From NCBI GenBank assembly GCA_017428325.1, contig JAFRRA010000005.1:62001-126000 (forward strand): DNA of 64,000 nt. The letters run 5' to 3'. The stretch comes from Bacteroidales bacterium (GTDB taxonomy: Bacteria; Bacteroidota; Bacteroidia; Bacteroidales; UBA932). Below, piece by piece: positions 44,626 to 53,107 of this stretch. The notes beneath the pieces were generated by a model, which saw only the letters and a list, made by a program, of their open reading frames with translations, did no database searches and was not told where the DNA came from. The position numbers and the translations under genes are program-made. Each line of letters opens with the position of its first letter. The first letter of the stretch is position 1.

Positions 44626-47568
44626 TTAGAATCTGAAATAGAGATTGAACATGTAATTCAGGCCAGCCATATAGAAATACTTGGAGTCGAACTTGTAAAA
44701 ACGCTCCTTGCTGGTAGTGTTGTCCACCATACGGCTCTGCTCGAATCCTCCTGTCTTGACATCCTTGTTGTTGAGGATGTTGTTGATGTTGCAGCTGAAG
44801 CCAATCTGATATTTTCTCCTTATGTACCAGCTCTTTCCGATGCTCAGGTTAACTATCCAGGCCTTCTTGAACTTCTCCTGGCTGGTCATATACTCGACCT
44901 CCTGAGGAGTGATGACCTTGTCCGGTCCGGCGGTTGCCATATCCGTCCTGTATAGAGGGTTCATGCTGAGGTAGGACTTGTCAAAATAGTTCACGTTTGC
45001 ATCGATGAACCAGTAATTGCGGAAATATGACAGACCGAGGGTGGCTGCAAGCTGAGGGGTGGATGGAACATAGTGCTGCTTGTACTTTTCAACAACATAT
45101 CTTCCGGTAGCATCCTTTACATAGTTGCCGTCTGCGTCCTTCCGGAAAGTAGGGTGGCTCATCCAGTAAGGAATCAGGACGTCCTTGTAGATGACTTCGG
45201 TCGTGTTGTCAAAAGTCTGGGTCATCCTTGGATTTGATGTATAGATGTATTCTCCGTAAGATGCTGCTCCAACAATTGAAAGGCCGGTTATGAAAGTAGG
45301 CACCTTGAAGCCCATCTCTCCGCCTATATGCCTTTCGTCGATTCCGCTCATTGCAAAGTTGGTGAAGGAGTTCTGGCTGTCGTCATACATGCTCATGACA
45401 TCAGTCTGGTCCTTTATCGTGGCGAAGAAACCGCTGATCCTGAAGTTAATCAAACTGCTGATCAGTGTATAGGACGCTTCTGCAGAAACAATCTTGGTCT
45501 TGTCGAGATGAGGGATCAGGGTGTTCCTTGTCCTCGGCGATATGAATGCCTTGTTGAATTTTGGCGGCTCCGTAAAGTAGCCTCCGCTAAAGGCGATCCT
45601 ATGTCCGCCGGACAGGTTGTAGCTGATGATACCCTTGGCAGCCCAGGTTGTAAAGTCGCACTTCTCGCTGTTGCCGAAGGATGAAATCACCTTTCCGTCC
45701 TCGTCATAACTCGTGAGGTTCTCTCCGTTCCAGATTATCTCGGAACCATCCTCGTTGAGGCCTGCGAACAATCCCTTGCGGTAGAGACCGTCTCTCCAGA
45801 ATTTTGTCTTCTCAACCTTTCCGGCCAGGATGGTCTGGAAACCGCCTAAATGGAAATCCCAGTTCATCCATCCGGTAAGGTTGCGGATGTTGGCGTCGTA
45901 GTTGTAACCGTATTTGTCTCCCTTGTGCAGGATCTGGGCCTGTCCGTGCTTGAAGAAGTACTCAAGGTCATTCTGGATCTTGGCATCGTTGGTGGCGTAG
46001 TCCCTCTCTGCAAAGTTGTCGAGATTGACATAGAAGTCACCTCCCAGGAGGTCGGCTATCTGCTTGTAGTTGTGGGTCTGGTTCCACTTGTAGGCTGCAC
46101 CTGCAGTGACTGTCCACCAGTTTGTTGCCCTCCACTTGAAGTTGCCTCCGAAGTTGAGGTCTTTCTGGTCCACTCTCCTTTCCTCGATCACGTATTTGGA
46201 GCGGCGGCCGTCGGCAGTGGTGTTGTGCCAGTTGTCGTTGATCAGCCTGTCCCAGTTGATGTGGGTTATGGTTCTGATGTCCTGCTCCCAGCTGTCCTTT
46301 GCCCAGAGATACTTCTGCATGTTGTTGCGGTTGTAGTCCGGGTTCTCCATCCAGAAGTATGAAGGAAGGTTGCGGTAGTAGTCAGGCCTCGGGTCTGCGG
46401 CATCATACCAGTCCAGGGCGGTGTAACCGTTCTTTCCGAATCTGTACAGTGTAGTGAGAGATGCCTTGAACTTGTCTGAAGGGGTGAAGTCGTATTTAAG
46501 TATCGCGATAGGCTCGTGAGTCCTTCTCTCCCTTGCGTTGCGGATCTTGCCGTTCTGGTAGCCCCAGTTGGAGTTGTACATATTGTCTCCCGTCAGGTCA
46601 TATACTTCCTGGGTTGAAGCCTGCTGCGCTCCTCTCTGGCCAGGAGTTCCAAGGAAAGTGAATCCCAGTCTGCTGGATTTGCCCAGAAGCTTCTCGATTG
46701 AGAGATAGTAGCCGAATGAGCGGTAGTATACTCCTTTGGTCCAATCGTTTCCGCCAAGCCTTGCAGAAACGCTGAAAGCATAGCTCCAGCCATTGTCCAG
46801 AACTCCGGAAGCGTAGGTGAGCATAAGCCTCAGGCGATAGAGGCTGCTGTTTGTCATGACGCTCCCTCTCCATCCTTTGCGGATGTTGGAGGCATTGGCC
46901 GGAATGTTGGTAAGGCCGTTATAGCCTCCGAACCCGTAGTCGGAAACATCGTTTCCGTTAACGGTGAACTTGGTCCTGGTGGCTTCGTTCAAACCGCTCC
47001 AAAGGGAGAACGGGGAATATCCGGTGATTGCGTCGTTCATCCTGATGCCGGCCAGGTAAACCTCCTGGGCCTCGCTGTTGAAGCCGCGGGCCTTGAAGCG
47101 GACAGACGAGAAGTTGTATCCGGCCTGGTTGTTGAACACGTCGTTCTGTCCGTACAGGATAGTCGGATTGTCCTGGTAACCTGTATCTTCCAGGTCAAAT
47201 TCCCCGACTTCGTCTTCCGTGCTTTCGGATTCCTGAATTACGATAGGGCTGATGGAGATATTGAACATATCTTTCACATAGCCGTTGTTAACGGTCACGT
47301 TGACTCTTGAGCGGACAAAGTTTTCCGCCGTAACAACAAGGGAATAGACGCCGTTCTCCAGACCGGTAATGAGGAAGTTTCCGTCAGAATCCGTTGTGGC
47401 TGTCCGTATAACCGTGTTCCCGCTGTAGAGCTGGAGCGTGGCATTGTATACCGGAGCCCTGTCCGTACGGTCGATCACTGTTCCCTTGACGCCGCCTGTA
47501 GGAGTCTGTGCGCTTAACCCTATCACGCACAGAAGGACGGCAAGAGTCAATGAAAATTTCTTTAGCAT
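44626..47568 (-). CDS. TonB-dependent receptor with carboxypeptidase-like N-terminal domain
   Basis: A 980-aa outer-membrane protein: signal peptide (MLKKFSLTLAVLLCVIGLSAQ), a carboxypeptidase-D regulatory-like domain (about 25-110, GGVKGTVIDRTDRAPVYNATL), a plug, and a large barrel ending LNYMFNLYFRF with C-terminal Phe. It is SusC-like in build, but its partner is the DUF5689 lipoprotein, not a SusD. Two secreted nucleases lie directly upstream in the same direction, so an oligonucleotide or nucleoside ligand is suggested. That is inference from context. Confidence 0.87.
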   Translation of the reverse strand: MLKKFSLTLAVLLCVIGLSAQTPTGGVKGTVIDRTDRAPVYNATLQLYSGNTVIRTATTDSDGNFLITGLENGVYSLVVTAENFVRSRVNVTVNNGYVKDMFNISISPIVIQESESTEDEVGEFDLEDTGYQDNPTILYGQNDVFNNQAGYNFSSVRFKARGFNSEAQEVYLAGIRMNDAITGYSPFSLWSGLNEATRTKFTVNGNDVSDYGFGGYNGLTNIPANASNIRKGWRGSVMTNSSLYRLRLMLTYASGVLDNGWSYAFSVSARLGGNDWTKGVYYRSFGYYLSIEKLLGKSSRLGFTFLGTPGQRGAQQASTQEVYDLTGDNMYNSNWGYQNGKIRNARERRTHEPIAILKYDFTPSDKFKASLTTLYRFGKNGYTALDWYDAADPRPDYYRNLPSYFWMENPDYNRNNMQKYLWAKDSWEQDIRTITHINWDRLINDNWHNTTADGRRSKYVIEERRVDQKDLNFGGNFKWRATNWWTVTAGAAYKWNQTHNYKQIADLLGGDFYVNLDNFAERDYATNDAKIQNDLEYFFKHGQAQILHKGDKYGYNYDANIRNLTGWMNWDFHLGGFQTILAGKVEKTKFWRDGLYRKGLFAGLNEDGSEIIWNGENLTSYDEDGKVISSFGNSEKCDFTTWAAKGIISYNLSGGHRIAFSGGYFTEPPKFNKAFISPRTRNTLIPHLDKTKIVSAEASYTLISSLINFRISGFFATIKDQTDVMSMYDDSQNSFTNFAMSGIDERHIGGEMGFKVPTFITGLSIVGAASYGEYIYTSNPRMTQTFDNTTEVIYKDVLIPYWMSHPTFRKDADGNYVKDATGRYVVEKYKQHYVPSTPQLAATLGLSYFRNYWFIDANVNYFDKSYLSMNPLYRTDMATAGPDKVITPQEVEYMTSQEKFKKAWIVNLSIGKSWYIRRKYQIGFSCNINNILNNKDVKTGGFEQSRMVDNTTSKERFYKFDSKYFYMAGLNYMFNLYFRF

Positions 47569-47573
47569 ATTTG

Positions 47574-48668
47574 TTATTGTTTATTTGTTACAACTATATA
47601 AGTAGGATAATGGTCGCTGTAGCCACCGATGAAGGCACCGTTTGAGAAGGTGCGGAAAGGCACATCCTTGTATTGGCCTTCTTCAGTTGCCATAAACGGC
47701 TTTGTGAATATCCTTCCGTAATATTTTTTCTTCACGATAGGAACAATTCTCAAAGTTCCCGGTTTGGCCTGGGCAAGATTGCGGTTGACCAAAATTATAT
47801 CGTAAATGTTCCATACGCCCTGATAGGCCAGAGAGCCGTATCCGGCCTTGAGCATGGAGATGAAAGGGGAGAAGAAGTCTCCTTCTCCGACATCGTCTAT
47901 TTTCTCCTTTCCCCTCATATATACCGTCATGCTTTCGTCTGTCGGATTGTCGTTCATGTCTCCCATCACAACAATCTTTATTTCAGGGAATTCTTCCATC
48001 AGCCTGGCGGCGCGGCTGTATATGATTTCCGCTCCGCGGCTCCTGAGGTCACCGCCTTTTCCGCCGACTCTTGATGGCAGGTGGGCAACAAAGAATGCGA
48101 ACATTTCATCTCCAAGCATTCCTCTTACCATGAGAATGTCTCTGGTTCGGAAAGCGGTCTTTTCCGTGGAATCCATGGAAAACCTGATGGCTTCCGAGTT
48201 GAAGTCGAAAGGGATGCTCTCCTCTTCCAGAAGCTCGAATCTGGATGGACGGTACAGAAGAGCCACGTCAACGCCTCTAAAGTCAGGACCGTCGAAGTGC
48301 ACTATCTGATAGTTTGCCTCGGCGATCTGAGGGTCTGCCACCAGGTCCTCAAGCACGTGGCGGTTCTCAATCTCGCTGACACCGAGTATGGAGTGCCACA
48401 TCTTGTTCTCGTCTTTCATGGCCTTTATGACCTTGGCCATATTATGGACTTTCTTCTGATACTTGACATCCGTCCACTCGTTGAGACCGTCCGGAAGGTA
48501 CTCGAAGTCGTTCTTGCCTTCATCGTGATAGGTGTCGAACAGATTTTCGAGATTATAGAAGCCAATCACATATGTCCTGGTGTTCTGCGCAATGGCGTTT
48601 CCTGCAAAGCAGAGCAGCATCGCGGAGAATAAGACCGTCAATATCTTATGTATATCAATTCTTTTCAT
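47574..48668 (-). CDS. Secreted endonuclease/exonuclease/phosphatase-family protein
   Basis: A 364-aa exported enzyme of the EEP (DNase I-like) fold: signal peptide to AIAQ (about 28), then YNLENLFD, GVSEIEN with the metal-binding Glu, VDVALLYRP, AHLPSR with the His, GDMNDNP and a final GYSDHYP. These are all the EEP metal and catalytic motifs, so it should be active. The substrate may be nucleic acid or a phosphoester; the neighbouring NUC endonuclease favours nucleic acid. It starts 8 bp from the end of that gene and ends 6 bp before the receptor gene. Confidence 0.88.
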   Translation of the reverse strand: MKRIDIHKILTVLFSAMLLCFAGNAIAQNTRTYVIGFYNLENLFDTYHDEGKNDFEYLPDGLNEWTDVKYQKKVHNMAKVIKAMKDENKMWHSILGVSEIENRHVLEDLVADPQIAEANYQIVHFDGPDFRGVDVALLYRPSRFELLEEESIPFDFNSEAIRFSMDSTEKTAFRTRDILMVRGMLGDEMFAFFVAHLPSRVGGKGGDLRSRGAEIIYSRAARLMEEFPEIKIVVMGDMNDNPTDESMTVYMRGKEKIDDVGEGDFFSPFISMLKAGYGSLAYQGVWNIYDIILVNRNLAQAKPGTLRIVPIVKKKYYGRIFTKPFMATEEGQYKDVPFRTFSNGAFIGGYSDHYPTYIVVTNKQ

Positions 48669-48675
48669 AATTCAT

Positions 48676-49839
48676 TTACCACCAGAAAGATACTTTAGTG
48701 GGATCTTCCGCCTCCACCTGGTCTGAAACGCTCTTTCCCGCAACTTTTACAAGGTTCGGGAAGAGATCCAGCCCAAGCTTGGCCTCCAGTTTGTCTATAC
48801 TCATGACCACATCCGTCATTGTTTTTGTGACTGTGGCCTCTGAATAGGCCCTGTGTTCAAAGTACATCGCCATTCCCATATAGCCGCTGTATCCGAGGGT
48901 GCTGCCTTTAACATAGCGGAGCACTGCCTTATAGTAGGCTACTGGAACGGTTACTGATTTGCCGTTGTTGTCATAGGCTTTCTTTGTGCTGCCCTTGACG
49001 ACGCATCCGGTAACCACATACAGGGTGTCGCTGCTCGATGCCCAGCCTCTGACCTTTCCCTCTGCAGAAGCCCAGATGTTCGAGTTGAACGAATTCATCT
49101 GGGGTGTCATGTTCGTGAAATAGAAAGTCTTCTGGTTATCGGCAGAGTTGAGCCTGTCTGCACTAGGCAGCTGATGGCCTCTGTCATAACCGCCTTTGTA
49201 TCCTGAAAACAGGGTAGGCTGTTCGGCTGTGGTCAGATTCGGGTCATAGGCCCACGCATCCGTTCTGCTGCCGGAACCTTTAAGGGCGTTGTTCAGAGGA
49301 TAGGCCACCCAGTTTGCAACCTGGTCTGTAACATTCCAGTCGTATGAGAAACTCCTGAGGTTCCTTCCGCTGAACTGGTGGGATACAAACTTGTGACCTG
49401 TTCCGCTCTGAATTTCAGGCAGCTCTAGCCATCCCGGAGAGGTTGCAACAACAGGAGCCTCGTCTTTTCCCTTCTGTTTCAGGGTTGCCGTAGCTGTCTT
49501 TCCGGCACAGCTGAGTGTCAGGACAGCTGTCCTGCTTGAGGAAGATGTATTCTCTTCGTAGGAAACGGATACGCTGGAAGTATTGCCGTTACCATTGGAC
49601 TGGCTGACTTTCATCCAGCTTTCCGATGAACTCAGGATCCAGCTTCCGCTTGAAGATATGTTGATGAACTGGCTTCCCTTTGACGCATCTACCTCTGGAG
49701 TCTTAAAGGTGACCGATACAACGGCTTCAGGAGCAACTGGATCTGATCCTTTGTTGCCTGATCCCCCGCCGCAGGCTGTCTCCAGCAATAACACTATTGC
49801 CAGAGACGCTGCAAGCAGTATGTATCTGGTGGTTTTCAC
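48676..49839 (-). CDS. DNA/RNA non-specific endonuclease lipoprotein with BACON-like domain
   Basis: A 387-aa lipoprotein (lipobox ETAC, Cys23). Residues about 40-125 are a BACON/Ig-like domain (SSGSWILSSSESWMKV). The NUC domain follows (about 150-375) with the active-site DRGH at 219-222 (GGYDRGHQLPSADR) and the metal-binding Asn region TPQMNSFNSNIW. It would cut DNA and RNA without strict sequence preference on the cell surface or in the periplasm. It sits 2 bp after the BACON lipoprotein gene and 8 bp before the EEP gene. Confidence 0.92.
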   Translation of the reverse strand: MKTTRYILLAASLAIVLLLETACGGGSGNKGSDPVAPEAVVSVTFKTPEVDASKGSQFINISSSGSWILSSSESWMKVSQSNGNGNTSSVSVSYEENTSSSSRTAVLTLSCAGKTATATLKQKGKDEAPVVATSPGWLELPEIQSGTGHKFVSHQFSGRNLRSFSYDWNVTDQVANWVAYPLNNALKGSGSRTDAWAYDPNLTTAEQPTLFSGYKGGYDRGHQLPSADRLNSADNQKTFYFTNMTPQMNSFNSNIWASAEGKVRGWASSSDTLYVVTGCVVKGSTKKAYDNNGKSVTVPVAYYKAVLRYVKGSTLGYSGYMGMAMYFEHRAYSEATVTKTMTDVVMSIDKLEAKLGLDLFPNLVKVAGKSVSDQVEAEDPTKVSFWW

Positions 49840-49841
49840 AA

Positions 49842-52388
49842 TTATTCAAGTTCTACGGTTAGTTTCTTGACTCTTACCTGCCCGTTGGCAGCCTGGGCAA
49901 TCCATGGGGTGCCGGCAGTACCGGACCAGGTGATGGTTGTTCCGGAAGCCGTTGCTGTTCCGTCAACCGGAGAAAAAACAGTCATATCAGATGTGTTGCT
50001 TGCTCCGGTAGTTTCTATTACCACCTTCTTGACTTTCTTGCCGCCTGAAGGAGTTATGATCAGGACAGAGTACTTGTAAATCCTTATATGGTCATTACCA
50101 GCGGCAACCGGATTGCTTGAGCTCCTGTATTTGTAGTATCCGACTTTAATGCTGTTGTCTGATGCGCAGTATCCGTCACCATAAGTTTCGTCAGAATCTG
50201 TTGTCCAGGTTTGGTTGCTGCTACCGATAGTCCACTCAACAGAATTGCCTGTATCTCCACCAGGATTGTCATCACCTCCAGGATTATCTCCACCTCCGTC
50301 AACCCTCTCGTAGAGTACCGGCATCAGGGCTCCACTCTGAGCGGAGTCATAAACACCCCAGGATGAATGGGTTGTACTGTACTGCATCCACTTGCCGTTG
50401 GTGTTGGCAATAGAAACTCCGGCAGCCGTAGCGTCAGACCTTACAGTCCAGTATTGGCCTTCGGTAGGGTTGGCGTCAACATTGCAGCTAGTGTAAGTTC
50501 CCTTCATGTAGAGGTATCTTCCGTCCTTCTGCTGGATAGTATAGATAATGTCGTTTGAAACGCCAGGCATCTGAACCTCGGTGAATACAAACTCGTTTTC
50601 GTCAGAAGTCATCGTTATGATCCCATTCGCATCGCTTACAGTCACCTTAGGAAGATATCCGAATGACTTGCCTTCAGGAATAGGTCCGGCAGCAACCGTA
50701 CCCTCAGTTGTTACAATCAGATAGGCCTTGCCACTGGTGACTCTTTCCACCTTCTTGTAAGTGAATGAAGTTGTAGGGTCATCCGGATTGATTGGATCGT
50801 CTTCCTTGTCGAGAACTACTCCCTGAGAGAAGTCGATGGCAGTTCCTTCTTCCTCGGAAACAACAACCTTGAAGTCATCCAGACGGTATGCGCTGGCAAC
50901 GTCTGCCTGGATTCTGAAGAACAGTTCAGATGTTCCCTGAGGGATTTTTATGGTAGTTGTAGCCTCGTCCCATCTTCCGTCCTTGAATCCGTTAGGGAAA
51001 GTGTAAGAAAGCTCTACCCACTTGATGGTATCCTTTCCTACATATACGTGGAATTCCTGAGGGTTGAATACAGAAGATCCACCATTAAGATATTTTTCGC
51101 TTCCGAATGTTATTGTGTAGTTTGCATAGTCTGCCATAGTGGCAATGCTCTTGATCTTGAACATTCCGTCTTTTCCGAAGAAGAGGTTGTTCATTCCGGA
51201 ACCTGAGTAGTCAGAGTATGAGCCGTCAGAAGCGCTGTTTGCCCTGACACTTATGCCAGTATTCCAGTATGTTACGTTGGCTACCCCTTCTCCCTCGTGG
51301 TTGATCCAGCAGTCTGTCTGGTCAGTGAACGGCCAGCTGTTGCCGGATCCGTAGGTCTGTGTTGCCTTTTCCTTGTCGAAATTGTTGAAGTAAATAATCT
51401 TTCCGGCATTTGGATCCCTGTCTGGATTTACACCGTTTTCGAAATCAAGCGGTGTTCCCTCTACCATTGATATGTTGAGTTCCACGTCATCAAGGCGGTA
51501 GGCGCTGGCAACGTCAACCTTGTAGTAAACACAAAGGCTGGTTGTTCCCTGAGGTACAGAGAATACGGAAGTTGCTACATCCCATCTTCCATCCTTGAAT
51601 CCGTTAGGGAAGGCATATTCAATCTCAACCATATGGTCAGGGTCTGAGCCAACCCATACGTGGAATTCAGCAGGATTGAATACAGAAGAACCCTGATTCA
51701 GATATTTTTCGGAACCGAAACTGAGCTCATAGTCGACTCCCTTGCCGGTGATGTCTATGTTAGCGATCTTGAAAGCGCCCTTTGACCCGAAGAAAAGGTT
51801 GTTAGTTCCGGAACCCGCGTAATCTGAATAGTTTCCGTTGGAATTGCTGTTGTTTCTGATGGAGATTCCGGTTGCAGTGTATTCGACATTGGCGATTCCG
51901 GAGCCTTCCTCATTCTTCCAGCAGTCGCTCTGGTCAGTGAATGGCCAGCTGTTGCCAGTTCCGTAGGTCTGCGTTGCGGCTTCCTTGTCAAAATTGTTCT
52001 TGTAGATAATAAGGTCTGCAGGGTCTCCCCAGTCTCCTTTCTGATTTACAGTTACAGTTCTGTAATCATAGTCCATGGAGACTTTTACGGATGCAGTCCT
52101 GTTGAAAAGTTCATTGCTCAGAACTGAAATCTTGATTGTCTGAGGCGTTACGGATGCCGGTCCGCTGGTTGGCTCAATGGAAATCCAGCTTTCGTCGCAT
52201 ACCACTTTCCAAGGCCTGTTGGCCGTGATGGTGAAGGTACCGGAAGAAGCGTTAGCATCAAAGTTCAGAACCAGGTCCTGAAGGCCTTCGATGTCCAGGA
52301 ACGGCATGTCCTGGTGGTCTTCCTGTGCACAACCGGTAGCCAGAAGTGCGCCGGTTATGACCGATAGAAGTAATGCTTTGAATCTCAT
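49842..52388 (-). CDS. BACON lipoprotein with duplicated 204-aa module
   Basis: An 848-aa lipoprotein: lipobox ATGC (Cys20), one BACON-type domain (about 34-117), two tandem near-copies of a 204-residue jelly-roll-like module (127-330 and 331-535) resembling choice-of-anchor J or DUF domains, then a region with a beta-trefoil-like pattern (about 545-680) and a Gly/Asp/Asn linker followed by a final beta-sandwich (to 848). No catalytic motif was seen, so it is probably a binding or scaffold protein. It heads the secreted-nuclease block. Confidence 0.75.
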   Translation of the reverse strand: MRFKALLLSVITGALLATGCAQEDHQDMPFLDIEGLQDLVLNFDANASSGTFTITANRPWKVVCDESWISIEPTSGPASVTPQTIKISVLSNELFNRTASVKVSMDYDYRTVTVNQKGDWGDPADLIIYKNNFDKEAATQTYGTGNSWPFTDQSDCWKNEEGSGIANVEYTATGISIRNNSNSNGNYSDYAGSGTNNLFFGSKGAFKIANIDITGKGVDYELSFGSEKYLNQGSSVFNPAEFHVWVGSDPDHMVEIEYAFPNGFKDGRWDVATSVFSVPQGTTSLCVYYKVDVASAYRLDDVELNISMVEGTPLDFENGVNPDRDPNAGKIIYFNNFDKEKATQTYGSGNSWPFTDQTDCWINHEGEGVANVTYWNTGISVRANSASDGSYSDYSGSGMNNLFFGKDGMFKIKSIATMADYANYTITFGSEKYLNGGSSVFNPQEFHVYVGKDTIKWVELSYTFPNGFKDGRWDEATTTIKIPQGTSELFFRIQADVASAYRLDDFKVVVSEEEGTAIDFSQGVVLDKEDDPINPDDPTTSFTYKKVERVTSGKAYLIVTTEGTVAAGPIPEGKSFGYLPKVTVSDANGIITMTSDENEFVFTEVQMPGVSNDIIYTIQQKDGRYLYMKGTYTSCNVDANPTEGQYWTVRSDATAAGVSIANTNGKWMQYSTTHSSWGVYDSAQSGALMPVLYERVDGGGDNPGGDDNPGGDTGNSVEWTIGSSNQTWTTDSDETYGDGYCASDNSIKVGYYKYRSSSNPVAAGNDHIRIYKYSVLIITPSGGKKVKKVVIETTGASNTSDMTVFSPVDGTATASGTTITWSGTAGTPWIAQAANGQVRVKKLTVELE
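50784..52010 (-). repeat. Internal tandem duplication in the BACON lipoprotein gene
   Basis: Two about 612-bp copies (51399-52010 and 50784-51398) encode the 204-aa modules. They share long blocks such as NSWPFTDQ, SEKYLN, SSVFNP, EFHV, PNGFKDGRWD and VASAYRLDD, so the duplication is relatively recent or kept by selection. Confidence 0.85.
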
Positions 52389-52412
52389 AAGTGTGTGTTG
52401 TATAATTTTATG

Positions 52413-53105
52413 TTATCTTTTTGACATAAGGATTTCTTTCATTTTCTGCATCCCGACAGTTGCCTTTTCCTTGATGTGGGTGAATTCTACGCTGGAAGCA
52501 ACGTCTTTAGGGTCAATAAGGTAAATCTCTGTGCCAGGTCTTGTGTAGTATATGAGCCCTGCAGCAGGATATACAGCAAGACTTGTGCCTATCACAATCA
52601 GTATATCGGCCTGGCGGACCGCCTTCTCCGCCTTCTCCAGTTCAGGGACGGCTTCCCCGAACCACACTATATGCGGACGTATCTGCTCTCCCTTTGGCGT
52701 GAGGTCACCGATGTTGATATCATTATAGCCTATATCATATGCACTGTAATAATCGTCATATTCGCCCCTGGCTTTGGTCAGTTCACCGTGCAGGTGGATT
52801 ATGCGGGAGGATCCGGCCCTCTCGTGGAGGTCGTCAATGTTCTGGGTGGCGACAGTAACGTGGAAATCCTTTTCAAGCTCGGCGACTATCCTGTGGGCCA
52901 GATTCGGCTCACAGCCTTTCAGGCTACGTCTTCTCTGGTTATAGAAATCCAGCATAAGGGCTTTGCGTCCATATACATACCAGCTGTCCGAGGATGCAAT
53001 CTGCTCAACAGGGTAGTTTTCCCAAAGCCCGTTGCTGTCCCTGAAAGTGCTGATGCCGCTTTCTGCGCTTATGCCCGCTCCTGTCAAAACCGCTATCTTT
53101 TTCAT
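52413..53105 (-). CDS. NAD-dependent protein deacylase, sirtuin family
   Basis: A 230-aa SIR2 enzyme that removes acyl groups from lysine using NAD. Motifs: GAGISAESGIS (9-19), TQNIDDLHERAG (87-98, with Asn89 and Asp91), catalytic His106 in HLHGEL and GTSLAVYPAAG. Tyr55 and Arg58 in FYNQRR form the Tyr-xx-Arg pair typical of desuccinylase/demalonylase (SIRT5/CobB) sirtuins. The usual four zinc-binding Cys are missing, as in many Bacteroidota homologues. It is between the ATPase gene (2 bp) and the BACON gene (24 bp), all on the same strand. Confidence 0.92.
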   Translation of the reverse strand: MKKIAVLTGAGISAESGISTFRDSNGLWENYPVEQIASSDSWYVYGRKALMLDFYNQRRRSLKGCEPNLAHRIVAELEKDFHVTVATQNIDDLHERAGSSRIIHLHGELTKARGEYDDYYSAYDIGYNDINIGDLTPKGEQIRPHIVWFGEAVPELEKAEKAVRQADILIVIGTSLAVYPAAGLIYYTRPGTEIYLIDPKDVASSVEFTHIKEKATVGMQKMKEILMSKR

Positions 53106-53107
53106 AA

